From Mucilaginibacter sp. SMC90 (GTDB lineage Bacteria > Bacteroidota > Bacteroidia > Sphingobacteriales > Sphingobacteriaceae): 64,000 nucleotides of DNA. The stretch is from the NCBI RefSeq assembly GCF_022811725.1, contig NZ_CP094527.1, forward strand, positions 7,502,001 through 7,566,000, read 5' to 3'. Under the pieces are notes generated by a model, which saw only the letters and a list, made by a program, of their open reading frames with translations, was not told the origin of the DNA and made no database searches. Position numbers and translations under genes: made by a program. Shown piece after piece: positions 25,403-34,444 of this stretch (position 1 is its first letter; the number at the start of each line of letters is the position of its first letter).

Positions 25403-26071
25403 ATGATCAGAAATAGCTTAATCATCCTTTCTATAGCCATTTGCCTTTTGTCATGTGGCAACAATTCAAAAAAACAATCATCTTTGGCAGATACCAATAA
25501 GGTGCCGAAGGACACTACAGGCCAGCATCTCGGCGATAAAAACGATACTACTGTCCATCATACCATGGCATCGGATACCGGTACAAATAACGCCTCACAA
25601 TCCGATTGGCTTATCACTCCCGGCAAAAGCATCGGGCACATTGTTTTAAACGATGATGTTCAAAATGTAATCAAGCAATTAGGTAAGCCAGATAGTTCGG
25701 ACGCAGCCATGGGCAGTTCGCTTATGGTTTGGTTTGCCGGTCATAATCCTGCGGGTAACCGCACTGCGGTCTTTACTCATCATAACATGGGTGGTAAGGA
25801 CGAATCGGTAAGTCACATACAAAAGATCCTGGTAACCTCGCCCCGCTTTAAAACCGATGGCGGCGTAGGTGTTGGCTCGACTAAACAGGATGTTCAAAAA
25901 AATTACACCCTGAAACCAACCTCAAGCTATAGCAAAAATGGCAGCAAGGTTCAGGTTTATACCGATTTAGAAAAAGGGATTTCTTTTGAAATAGATGGTG
26001 CCGGCAGTTGTGTTGGTATAGTTGTGCATAAAGCCAACGATACGGCATCGGCTTATTTGAATATGCATTGA
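25403..26071 (+). CDS. Lipoprotein of unknown function (222 aa)
   Basis: It has a lipoprotein signal (MIRNSLIILSIAICLLSCGN, Cys at 18), a Ser/Thr/Asn-rich linker to about residue 68, and a beta-rich domain (about 70-220). That domain has GKSIGHIVLNDDVQNVIKQL early and GGVGVGSTKQDVQKNY later, two halves that look like an internal duplication. The spacing IGxIxLNDxxxxVxxxLG is found in periplasmic proteins of unknown role. It stands alone between divergent helicase and convergent M16 genes. Confidence 0.75.
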   Translation: MIRNSLIILSIAICLLSCGNNSKKQSSLADTNKVPKDTTGQHLGDKNDTTVHHTMASDTGTNNASQSDWLITPGKSIGHIVLNDDVQNVIKQLGKPDSSDAAMGSSLMVWFAGHNPAGNRTAVFTHHNMGGKDESVSHIQKILVTSPRFKTDGGVGVGSTKQDVQKNYTLKPTSSYSKNGSKVQVYTDLEKGISFEIDGAGSCVGIVVHKANDTASAYLNMH

Positions 26072-26177
26072 GAATTGACCTCATTTGCGCATTTAGCATC
26101 ACGTACAAGCTTTCTCTTGCGCCCCGGCGCTCTTTCCCATCCCAGCTCTATCGTATGACAAAAAGTTTCATATAAAC

Positions 26178-26210
26178 AAAATGGCCCTACCGGAATAGCA
26201 GGGCCATTTT
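26178..26210. terminator. Bidirectional terminator
   Basis: AAAATGGCCCT (26178-26188) and AGGGCCATTTT (26200-26210) form a perfect 11-bp stem with an 11-nt loop between convergent genes. Confidence 0.9.
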
Positions 26211-26230
26211 GTTATCGATATTAATCAACC

Positions 26231-29092
26231 TTACTTTTTTTCAGGCATCAAAATCAGTTTAATTAAATTTTTGCCACTCAGGTATTTATTAGCGGCATCT
26301 TTAGTGCTTTGAGGGGTTATTTGTTCCAGGCTATTTACGTGACCCAGGATCTGATCTGCTTTTTCACCATTCTGAGATGTAGATGCAAGATATCCAGCCC
26401 AAAAAACGTTCTGTTTAAGTTGCTGCTGCGTTGAACGGGCTTCTTCGGCAACAAATTTCTGGATATCTACCGGTAATGCGCCATTCTGCTTTATTTTACC
26501 AATTTCTTCCATAGTGGCATTGATCAGCTTATCCACATTTTCGGGCGCACAGCCAAATGATATGGTAAAAGTATATCGCCCCCCCGGGATTTTGTGATAG
26601 CTTGCCCTTACTCCAGGTGCATAAACACCGCTTTCCTGTTCCCGCAAACGCTCAATCAATTTGATGTTCAACACTTCTTCCAAAGCATCTACTTGTATAT
26701 TATTGGCTTCATTGTAATCGTAATCGCCGCTAAAAACCAATTGTACCGTGCTCTTATCACCAATTCCCTTATTAATGGTTTTGGTTATTACTCCGGCAGG
26801 CGGCTGAATATTCATATTTTTATAAGTTTCCTTACTGTTGGTTGATGGCAAACCACCCAGGTAATGTTCAAGGTATGGCGTTACTGTTTCCACATTAAAA
26901 TTACCTACCAGCGTAAAGGTAAATGCACTGGCATCGGCAAAGCGCTTTTTGTAAAAATCATAAGCCTTATCAAGTGTTGCCCCATTGAGTCTCGGAATAG
27001 TGGTAACCATTCCGCGGAAATTATAATTGCTCAATACTGCCGATACCGTATCCTGATAAACGCTTCCCGGATCAAGTCCGCGGGTACTCAATATCGATCT
27101 TGTTTGATCAATGTTGGCATCCCATATGTCTTTATCCTTACGGGGCTGGGTAAAATACAGGTATATCAACTGAAGTGCAGTTTCAAAATCAGCAGGTGAT
27201 GAATTGCCCGAAATACCCTGAGCAAACTCGCTGATATAAGGCGATACTCTCAGGTTTTTACCAGCCAGCTTTTTATCAAGCATGCCTTGGTTAAATTGGG
27301 CGATACCACTGCTGCCTATAATGGGCGAAGCCAGGTTTGCAGAGGTAAACTCATCGTCACTTGCCAGTGATGTGCCGCCAAATGCGTATCCGTTTATCAG
27401 GATCTGATCGTTACGATAGTCGGTTGGCTTCAATATAACTTTCAGGCCGTTACCCAATGTAAGTGTGGTGGTACCTACGGCTTCGTCAGTATCCTGTTTG
27501 GCAACCTTAGTACCCTCCGGCGCTTTCGCTAATAGCGGATCGCTCGAAACGTTGTCAACATAGGCAGTAACATTTTGCCCGCCTGTGGCAATCCAATTCA
27601 GTAATGTTTTATCATCGGGCAGGTTAGCCTTTTCTTTATCGGGGGCCTGTACTATAACTACGCGGTTTTGATCGCTAATGAATTTACCGGCCATGGCATT
27701 CATATCGGTCAGGCTAACTTTATAGATATTACCTATATAAAAATTATACTCATAGTCGATACCCGGGATAGCTTCGCCGGTTAAAAAGTTGGCCTGATAT
27801 TCCCGTACAAAATTTAATGACGGCGTTTTGTCCCTTTCACGATAGGCGTTTCCAATACCTACCAGCGCATTTTGTTTGGCGCGTTCAAGTTCGGTAAGGG
27901 TAAAGCCAAATTTCCGGGCACGTTCCGACTCGGCAACTACGGCTTTAACTGCTTTTTCCAATTCACCGGGCTTGGCAACAACCAATGAGGTGTAAGCATC
28001 CTGATCGCCTATAAAATCCCCATAACTGGTATGTCCATATAAAAACGGCGGATTGGGCTTTTGCTGCAGCTCATCTAAACGGGCATTAAGCATCTGGTTA
28101 AACAATTGCACCCTTACCTGCTGCATATAATCGGCAGTGGTTTTGGTAACCGTTCCGGGATGTTTAACGATGATCTGCGTTATGGTATACGGATATTCAG
28201 GATCGGTGACGATTTTAACCGCTGTACCCGGTGTAGCAGGTACAGAATATTTAGTCCTTGGCTTTTCAGCAACCGGGTTTTTAAGCTGCGAAAAATTTTG
28301 TTTAATAAGCGCCTCAACACGTTTGGGGTCGAAATCGCCCACGGCGATAACGGCTTGCAGATCTGGACGGTACCAGTCCTGATAAAAAGCCTTAATAGTT
28401 TCGGACTTAAAGTTTTTCAATACCTCCTCTTTACCTATAGGCAAGCGCAGCGCATACCTTGAATTATTAAGCAATACGGGCAGTGTTTGCTGCTGCAAGC
28501 GTTCATTGGCATTTTTACCGCGAAGGCGTTCTTCTTCCAAAACAACGCCACGCTCTTTATCAATTTCTGCAGGATCAAAGCTTACGTAACCAGCCCAGTT
28601 AGCCAATATGTTAAAGCCTTTTTCAAATACGCTGGCGGTATCGGTTGGTAGTGGTAACTGAAATATAGTTTCGTTAAATGTAGTGTAAGCGTTTAAATCA
28701 GCTCCAAATTTAACACCTGCTTTTTGCAGGTAATCAACCATCTGGTTTTTTGGAAAATCACGAGTGCCATTAAAGGCCATATGCTCGGTAAAGTGGGCTA
28801 AACCTTGCTGATCATCATTTTCCAAAACCGAACCAACTTTGTTTACAAGGTAAAGCTCGGCCCTGCTTTTAGGCTCGGCATTAGCACGGATATAGTAAGT
28901 TAATCCGTTTGGTAACTTTCCTATGATCACGCTTTGATCAACCGGTAAAACATCGCTTTTTGGAGCAATTGCCTGGGCTCCGGGTTTATTTTTAGGAGAT
29001 GGAACAGGTTTCTTTTTTACTTGTGCAAAAGCACTGCCACCCGAAAGTGTTAAAGCCAACAAGGCCAACGGAACGTATTTGTTCAGGTTCAT
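26231..29092 (-). CDS. Secreted M16-family zinc protease (pitrilysin type)
   Basis: This 953-residue protein has a signal peptide (ending GGSAFAQ near residue 24) and two M16 repeats. The N-terminal active half carries the inverted zinc motif HFTEH (His100, Glu103, His104), with the third ligand Glu in GVVLEEERLRG about 75 residues later. The C-terminal half (from about residue 520, TTTLTLGNGLKVILK) is the inactive structural partner and has the R/Y-containing GVYAPGVRASYHKIPGGRYTF motif. The protein is periplasmic or surface-exposed. It is followed by a bidirectional terminator. Confidence 0.95.
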   Translation of the reverse strand: MNLNKYVPLALLALTLSGGSAFAQVKKKPVPSPKNKPGAQAIAPKSDVLPVDQSVIIGKLPNGLTYYIRANAEPKSRAELYLVNKVGSVLENDDQQGLAHFTEHMAFNGTRDFPKNQMVDYLQKAGVKFGADLNAYTTFNETIFQLPLPTDTASVFEKGFNILANWAGYVSFDPAEIDKERGVVLEEERLRGKNANERLQQQTLPVLLNNSRYALRLPIGKEEVLKNFKSETIKAFYQDWYRPDLQAVIAVGDFDPKRVEALIKQNFSQLKNPVAEKPRTKYSVPATPGTAVKIVTDPEYPYTITQIIVKHPGTVTKTTADYMQQVRVQLFNQMLNARLDELQQKPNPPFLYGHTSYGDFIGDQDAYTSLVVAKPGELEKAVKAVVAESERARKFGFTLTELERAKQNALVGIGNAYRERDKTPSLNFVREYQANFLTGEAIPGIDYEYNFYIGNIYKVSLTDMNAMAGKFISDQNRVVIVQAPDKEKANLPDDKTLLNWIATGGQNVTAYVDNVSSDPLLAKAPEGTKVAKQDTDEAVGTTTLTLGNGLKVILKPTDYRNDQILINGYAFGGTSLASDDEFTSANLASPIIGSSGIAQFNQGMLDKKLAGKNLRVSPYISEFAQGISGNSSPADFETALQLIYLYFTQPRKDKDIWDANIDQTRSILSTRGLDPGSVYQDTVSAVLSNYNFRGMVTTIPRLNGATLDKAYDFYKKRFADASAFTFTLVGNFNVETVTPYLEHYLGGLPSTNSKETYKNMNIQPPAGVITKTINKGIGDKSTVQLVFSGDYDYNEANNIQVDALEEVLNIKLIERLREQESGVYAPGVRASYHKIPGGRYTFTISFGCAPENVDKLINATMEEIGKIKQNGALPVDIQKFVAEEARSTQQQLKQNVFWAGYLASTSQNGEKADQILGHVNSLEQITPQSTKDAANKYLSGKNLIKLILMPEKK

Positions 29093-29163
29093 TATAAAAT
29101 TTGAATAATCAGGGTACTAAGATGCAAAACGAAAAGCTTAGTTACAAAGTATAGTTGTGAAAA

Positions 29164-29709
29164 TTAATGTTTTGTAGCTGCTTTCGAGGCAGGTTTTTTA
29201 GCAGGCGGCTGATTGGCCGGAGTCTGGTTAGAAGTACCAAAAGCATCCTGCATCATTTGCGTTAACTCACCTTTGTGTTCGGCAACTGCATTCTGGCCAA
29301 CCATCATCCCCCTTTGCATTAACGCAGGCAATTTTGAGCTTACTTTTTGCCCTATCGGTGAGCTATAAAAAACCGAAATCTGGTTAAGCTCATCTTCAGT
29401 AAATTCTTCAGCATAAATAACCGCCATTTTATCTTTAAGCAAATCCCAGGTAAAGTATTTGTTCATAAAGGTTTTCATCACATCAATAAATTTGGCACGC
29501 TGTTCTGCAGGAATTTGATTACTTGAAGTGCTAATGATATTATCCATCATTCCACCAAATTGTTTATCTATACCAATAGAAATTAACAATTGCTCAGCAG
29601 CCTTTAAATGTGACGGGGTAATAGTTTGATCTGTAGTTTGCGCTTTTAAGCTCGAAAAAGAAAACAGGACAATTCCTGTTAGTGCGATAAGTTTAAGTTT
29701 CAGGTTCAT
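29164..29709 (-). CDS. DUF2059 secreted protein
   Basis: The 181-residue protein has a signal peptide (MNLKLKLIALTGIVLFSFSSLKA) and a helical DUF2059 domain with KMAVIYAEEFTEDELNQISVFYSSPIGQK, the family signature, at about residues 97-125. The C-terminal tail is rich in Pro, Ala and Lys (NQPPAKKPASKAATKH). The role of DUF2059 proteins is unknown. It starts 1 bp after the stop of the NagX-like gene, so the two are probably cotranscribed. Confidence 0.88.
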   Translation of the reverse strand: MNLKLKLIALTGIVLFSFSSLKAQTTDQTITPSHLKAAEQLLISIGIDKQFGGMMDNIISTSSNQIPAEQRAKFIDVMKTFMNKYFTWDLLKDKMAVIYAEEFTEDELNQISVFYSSPIGQKVSSKLPALMQRGMMVGQNAVAEHKGELTQMMQDAFGTSNQTPANQPPAKKPASKAATKH

Positions 29710-29710
29710 T

Positions 29711-30823
29711 TTAAATTTTAATAAAAATCTTTTTGATATAGAATATCCACATCACTACCCATAAAATGAGTACCGTAAATATAGCACTCACCAGTGAAGC
29801 ATTTACGGGCGAAAAATAAGGTGCAAAAAATGTTTGATAGATTGAATGCCCGCCAATTTTAATCATCCCCATATAATGCGGAATAAAACCTGACAACACA
29901 TAGGCTGTAATAGCATTGGTACCAAATACCACAAATGGGTAAGTAAAACGTTTGTATCCCTGTATATCAATAAGCCAGTAGCTTAACGCCAGCCCAATGG
30001 TTGCCAGGCCGCCGGTATATAATACAAACGAGCTTGTCCACAAGGCTTTGTTAATTGGAAAGAAAAGATCCCAGAACAGGCCAGCCATAACTGCAATTAT
30101 TCCATAAGTAAACATCCAGTTTGTTTTTACCTGGTCGTCACGGTCTTTACGTTTAAGCCAGCTGCCAACCCTTATCCCAAACAGGGCAGTTGCTACGGCT
30201 GGAATGGTACCCAGCAAACCTTCCGGGTCCCAGGTATGCGATTCGCGCCATAGATGATCGGGAGTAAATACCAGCCTGTCTATCCATGCCCCCATATTGG
30301 TTTCGGGCTCAAGGTTGGCATAACCTACGCCCGGCACAGGAATAAAGGTCATGATGATAAAATACCCAATAAGTGCGCCGGCAAAAATCCAGTCGCGTGT
30401 TTTTTGTGATGTTTTGAGATAAAGTATGGTGCTGATAAAATATACCAGGGCGATACGCGGCAGCACACCCGGCAGGCGCAAATGGGCCAGTCCACCATCC
30501 GGGTGAAAGATGTATTGAGTTATCCAGGGGATCAACAATAGGATCCCGGTACGGTACAGCGCTTTCAGAATAAGTTTACCGTGCGGTACAGTAGCTCTTT
30601 TGCTTTCCATGGCATATACAACCGATACGCCAACCATGAAAAGGAAAAACGGAAAAACCAGATCGGTAGGTGTACAACCGTTCCATTTAGAGTGTTCAAG
30701 CGGGGCGTAGATATGGCCCCAATCGCCGGGATCATTAACAAGGATCATCATAGCGATGGTTGCTCCACGAAATACATCTAATGAAAGCAGGCGTTTTGGT
30801 TTTTCGGCTGTGGCTGAGGTCAT
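29711..30823 (-). CDS. NagX/HGSNAT-like acyltransferase (DUF5009)
   Basis: The protein is 370 residues from ATG 30823 (MTSATAEKPKRLLSLDVFRG). It has about 10-11 membrane helices with LSLDVFRGATIAMMILVND and TPTDLVFPFFLFMVGVS, characteristic of the heparan-alpha-glucosaminide N-acetyltransferase family. The family is thought to acetylate amino sugars across the membrane. A longer frame begins at 30934, but its first 37 residues come from a dispersed palindrome and are not credible. The gene is in line with the NagB/PIG-L gene, which supports a role in amino-sugar salvage. Confidence 0.9.
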   Translation of the reverse strand: MTSATAEKPKRLLSLDVFRGATIAMMILVNDPGDWGHIYAPLEHSKWNGCTPTDLVFPFFLFMVGVSVVYAMESKRATVPHGKLILKALYRTGILLLIPWITQYIFHPDGGLAHLRLPGVLPRIALVYFISTILYLKTSQKTRDWIFAGALIGYFIIMTFIPVPGVGYANLEPETNMGAWIDRLVFTPDHLWRESHTWDPEGLLGTIPAVATALFGIRVGSWLKRKDRDDQVKTNWMFTYGIIAVMAGLFWDLFFPINKALWTSSFVLYTGGLATIGLALSYWLIDIQGYKRFTYPFVVFGTNAITAYVLSGFIPHYMGMIKIGGHSIYQTFFAPYFSPVNASLVSAIFTVLILWVVMWIFYIKKIFIKI

Positions 30824-30844
30824 AGGCTTATGATCAATTTCAAA

Positions 30845-30948
30845 CTCCCCTCTTGAGAGGGGGCGCGCAGGACTTGTGCATTGGCAAGGGTGTGTTTTCG
30901 CGTGGAGAGAAACACACCCCTCCGCCCCTCTCAAGAGGGGAATCGCAC
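30845..30948. repeat. Dispersed palindromic element, CCCCTCTTGAGAGGGG family (copy 2)
   Basis: Outer arms lie at 30847-30863 and 30926-30941, with inner GGGTGTGTT/AACACACCC arms. Read on the minus strand it aligns with copy 1: both start GTGCGATTCCCCTC and end GCGCCCCCTCTCAAGAGG, with a variable centre. A minimal copy is at 59049-59064. Confidence 0.8.
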
Positions 30949-30958
30949 AATGCTCTCG

Positions 30959-30986
30959 CTTTTATCTTTTATCTTTTATCTCCTCA
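30959..30986. repeat. Perfect CTTTTAT heptad triplet
   Basis: CTTTTAT occurs three times in tandem at 30959-30979, followed by a fourth related unit CTCCTCA. No inverted partner was found nearby. A separate near-perfect hairpin (CCCCACGGGC/GCCCGTGAGG) follows at about 30998-31028. Confidence 0.75.
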
Positions 30987-31053
30987 ATGCCCATGTCCCC
31001 CACGGGCATTATTAAGTCGCCCGTGAGGGCACCGGCGACGGGATGCAATTTCA

Positions 31054-32973
31054 TTAAAATATATATCGCTTAAACGCTTCCATAGCTTCATATTCGGCAA
31101 GGCCAAGGCGGTCGTAGCGTTGGGCGGTGTCGCGGGTGCGGTCTTCTGCCCTAACCCAAAACTCTCTTGCATCATCACCCGGGAATACAGGCCTGTCCTT
31201 CTGCGACTGGTGTTTGAAGATCGCGTTACGTTTGCGGATCACTTCCTGCGGCGATAAAGGTACAGCCATTTCTATCTCATAAGTTTCAAACTCATGCCAT
31301 GCACCACGGTACATCCATAACCAGCAATCTTCTACCCAGGCTTCTTTCCCTTTTAATCTATCCAGTGCTGCCAATATGATCTTGAAACATACCAAATGCG
31401 TTCCGTTAGGATCTGCAAAATCACCTGCCGCAAAAATTTGTTGTGGCTTTACTTTTTGAAGCAATTCTATTGTTAACTGGATATCTTCCTCGCCTACTGA
31501 GTTCTTTTTCACCTTGCCTGTTTCGTAGAAAGGCAAAGCCATAAAATGGATATGATCATCCTGCAGGCCTGCATATCTTGCACCTGAAATTGCCTCTGTT
31601 TTCCTGATAAAGCCTTTTACATTCCTGATCTCCTGTGTATCGATCTCGTTTGGCTGTTTATTAGGGAAGAAAGCCCTCATATCTTCATATGATTGTTTCA
31701 AATGCGTGGTATCTTCACCAATACTGTTGGTAAAGTCTATCGCAAATTCCATATACCTCAACACATCATCATCCCATACCGCGGTATTGCCCGAGGTTTG
31801 ATAAGCTACGTGTACATCATGTCCCTGATCTACCAAACGGATGAACGTTCCGCCCATGGAGATCACATCATCATCAGGGTGTGGTGAAAAAATGATGGAG
31901 CGTTTTTTGGCTGGCAATGCCCTTTCCGGTCTTTGTGAATCATCCGCATCCGGCTTACCACCCGGCCAGCCGGTAATAGTATGCTGGATCTGGTTAAAAA
32001 TATCTATGTTGATATTGTATACCGGCCCTTGCTCTACCGCCAATTGCGCCATACCATGGTTATTGTAATCTTCTTCGGTTAGCTTTAATACCGGTTTGTT
32101 TATTTCATTGGCCAGCCAGATCACGGCTTTCTTTTTCAGTGTATTGTCCCACACACAGTCTTTTACCAGCCATGGGGTATCAAACCTGGTCAATTCTGAT
32201 GCTGCCGCCTCGTCGAGCACAAACTCCACATGTTCTGACAATTGCAGGTAGGTGGCTGGTACTTCCCCCGAGATCTCTCCTTCTACTGCTTTTTTAATGA
32301 TCGGGGCTTTCTTCTTATTCCAGGCCATCAGGATGATTTCCCTTGCTTTGAAAATAGTACCGATACCCATCGTGATCGCTTTAGTTGGTACATTGGCTTT
32401 GCCGCCGAAATCCCTTGAGGCATCGCTCCTCGTCAGGTCATCAAGCGTTACCATCCTGGTACCCGAGTTTGGTGCAGAGCCCGGCTCGTTGAAACCGATG
32501 TGACCCGTACGACCGATACCTAAGATCTGAAGGTCTAAGCCGCCAAGTTCTTCAATCTGCTTCTCGTAGGCCAGGCAGTAGCCTGCCACTGCATCTTTAT
32601 CCAGCGTACCGTCGGGAATATGCACATTGGCTTTCTCAATATCTATATGGCTGAACAGGTTTTCGTACATAAAGGTCACGTAGCTTTGTGCTGCTGTTGG
32701 CTTCATCGGGTAGTACTCGTCCAGGTTGAAAGTGATCACATTTTTAAAGCTAAGTCCCGCTTCTTTGTGCAATCTTACCAGTTCGGCATATACACCTATC
32801 GGTGTTACACCTGTGGCAAGACCCAATACCGCTTTTTCGCCTTTTGCTTGTTTCGCCCGGATCAGATCTGATATCCGGTTCGCTACCGCAACCGAGGCTT
32901 CATGCTGGTTGTTATACACGCTTACAGGTAACTTCTCGTAACGCGTCTCTTCCAATAAATTTAATCGTGCCAT
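31054..32973 (-). CDS. NagB-like glucosamine-6-phosphate deaminase fused to a PIG-L/LmbE deacetylase domain
   Basis: The 639-residue protein has an N-terminal NagB domain (about 15-275) with LGLATGVTPIG, FNLDEYY (Asp85/Glu86) and LGIGRTGHIGFNEPGS (His158, Glu163). The C-terminal PIG-L domain (about 355-600) has SPHPDDD (365-369) and a distal PNGTH zinc ligand. NagB converts glucosamine-6-P to fructose-6-P; PIG-L enzymes remove N-acetyl groups from sugars. In E. coli NagB the residue two before the catalytic His is Asp141; here it is Thr156. The fusion occurs in other Bacteroidota, from memory. It is divergent from anmK. Confidence 0.92.
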   Translation of the reverse strand: MARLNLLEETRYEKLPVSVYNNQHEASVAVANRISDLIRAKQAKGEKAVLGLATGVTPIGVYAELVRLHKEAGLSFKNVITFNLDEYYPMKPTAAQSYVTFMYENLFSHIDIEKANVHIPDGTLDKDAVAGYCLAYEKQIEELGGLDLQILGIGRTGHIGFNEPGSAPNSGTRMVTLDDLTRSDASRDFGGKANVPTKAITMGIGTIFKAREIILMAWNKKKAPIIKKAVEGEISGEVPATYLQLSEHVEFVLDEAAASELTRFDTPWLVKDCVWDNTLKKKAVIWLANEINKPVLKLTEEDYNNHGMAQLAVEQGPVYNINIDIFNQIQHTITGWPGGKPDADDSQRPERALPAKKRSIIFSPHPDDDVISMGGTFIRLVDQGHDVHVAYQTSGNTAVWDDDVLRYMEFAIDFTNSIGEDTTHLKQSYEDMRAFFPNKQPNEIDTQEIRNVKGFIRKTEAISGARYAGLQDDHIHFMALPFYETGKVKKNSVGEEDIQLTIELLQKVKPQQIFAAGDFADPNGTHLVCFKIILAALDRLKGKEAWVEDCWLWMYRGAWHEFETYEIEMAVPLSPQEVIRKRNAIFKHQSQKDRPVFPGDDAREFWVRAEDRTRDTAQRYDRLGLAEYEAMEAFKRYIF

Positions 32974-33089
32974 GAATCTTAGGAAATGTATTTGAGGTTA
33001 GTTGTTCAAAACAAATATATCAGATATTTACATAGCGCCACTATTATTTTAACTTTTGCCCCTTGCCGCACAAATAGTAATTTAAGCCC

Positions 33090-34283
33090 ATGATATCATT
33101 GAACCAGAACCTGCAGCACCTTTTTAACATTGCTCAAAAACCATCCAAAACGGGCATCGGCCTCATGTCGGGCACCTCGCTGGATGGGCTTGATATTGCT
33201 TTATGCAAGTTTACCGGCCATGGTTTAAGTACTCGTTTTGAGCTGGTGCAGTTTATCACCATCCCCTATCAGGATGATTTCAAGCAGGAAGTTCAGCAGG
33301 TATTTGCAAAGCGTAACGCCGATCTTGAAAAGGTTACTTTACTCAATGCCTATATCGGCACCTACCATGCCGAGCTGATATTGCAGGCGCTCGGTCAATG
33401 GAACGTTGAGCCGGCAGATGTTGATTTTATAGCCAGTCACGGTCAAACTATTTACCATGCGCCACAACGTTTACATCAGCATAAAAACTATCCCAATGCC
33501 ACATTGCAAATTGGTGATGGCGATCATATCGCCGTAAAAACCGGCATATTAACCATTAGTGATTTCAGACAAAAACACATTGCCACCGGAGGCGAGGGCG
33601 CACCGTTGGCCTTATATGGCGATGTTTTATTGGGCAATAAAACCGGCGAAAACCGGGTGCTATTAAACATCGGGGGGATTGCCAACTTAACCTGGCTGCC
33701 GGGCGAAGGCGATTTTAACCGCGTGCTCTGCACAGATATCGGCCCCGGGAATACACTCATTGATGCCGCCTGCCGTAAATATTTTGATAAGCCTTACGAC
33801 GAGGACTCGGCTATAGCTTACAGCGGAACTGTGAATTTACAATTGTTGACAGCGCTCCTCGCCCACCCGTTTTTTAAAGAAAAAGCACCGAAAACTACCG
33901 GACCAGAATTATTTAATCTTGACATGGTTGCCGAAGCGCAGCGACAATCAGATACTGCACAAATTAGCAATGAAGAACTTATTTGCACCCTGAGTGCCTT
34001 CACAGCGGCATCTATAGGCGGCTTTATTAAGGAAAATATCTCCGGCAATGAGATTAAAATTTTCACCAGCGGCGGTGGTGCCAGGAACCCATTTGTTGGT
34101 GGCGAATTAAAAAAATTATTGCCGGAAGCATTGATTGAAGATAGCAGCTCGCTGGGAATTAATCCTGATGCCAAGGAAGCGATATTGTTTGGGTTGTTAG
34201 GTAATGAAGCTCTATGCGGCGGCCCCATCAGGATCGGAACTAATCCTGCTGTATTGATGGGGAAATTTTGTTTCCCGGTTTAA
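33090..34283 (+). CDS. anmK: Anhydro-N-acetylmuramic acid kinase
   Basis: AnmK opens and phosphorylates 1,6-anhydro-MurNAc from cell-wall turnover to MurNAc-6-P. The 397-residue protein has the family ATP-binding GLMSGTSLDGLDIAL near residues 24-38, FIASHGQTIYHAP, LLNIGGIANLTWLP, CTDIGPGNTLIDA and FTSGGGARNPFV. It is divergent from the NagB/PIG-L gene, so both may be controlled from the 116-bp region between them, where no palindrome stands out. Confidence 0.96.
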   Translation: MISLNQNLQHLFNIAQKPSKTGIGLMSGTSLDGLDIALCKFTGHGLSTRFELVQFITIPYQDDFKQEVQQVFAKRNADLEKVTLLNAYIGTYHAELILQALGQWNVEPADVDFIASHGQTIYHAPQRLHQHKNYPNATLQIGDGDHIAVKTGILTISDFRQKHIATGGEGAPLALYGDVLLGNKTGENRVLLNIGGIANLTWLPGEGDFNRVLCTDIGPGNTLIDAACRKYFDKPYDEDSAIAYSGTVNLQLLTALLAHPFFKEKAPKTTGPELFNLDMVAEAQRQSDTAQISNEELICTLSAFTAASIGGFIKENISGNEIKIFTSGGGARNPFVGGELKKLLPEALIEDSSSLGINPDAKEAILFGLLGNEALCGGPIRIGTNPAVLMGKFCFPV

Positions 34284-34317
34284 AAAGTTGTTCAAAATTG
34301 ATTTTTCTAAACGTAAA

Positions 34318-34407
34318 GACGCATAATTGCGTCTCCCATAGGACAAGCCGCCTTGTATAGTGTTTAACCCATCTTGAATTGCATACGGGGAGGCGCAATT
34401 ATACGTC
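34318..34407. repeat. 20-bp inverted repeat downstream of anmK
   Basis: GACGCATAATTGCGTCTCCC (34318-34337) and its near complement at 34388-34407 differ at two positions and enclose 50 bp. The unit GACGCAATTATGCGTC is itself palindromic. It lies between convergent genes. Confidence 0.7.
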
Positions 34408-34444
34408 TATACATTCAAAAACAATCGCTTAAATGTATAAACAA

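Noticed and set aside
26594..28462. Several plus-strand frames opposite the M16 protease
   Set aside because: They are complementary to a well-conserved 953-residue gene and have no motif or start context.
30824..30934. N-terminal extension of the NagX-like frame (37 residues)
   Set aside because: It is translated from the CCCCTCTTGAGAGGGG repeat and lacks family similarity; the ATG at 30823 starts the typical MTSAT...LSLDVFRG sequence.
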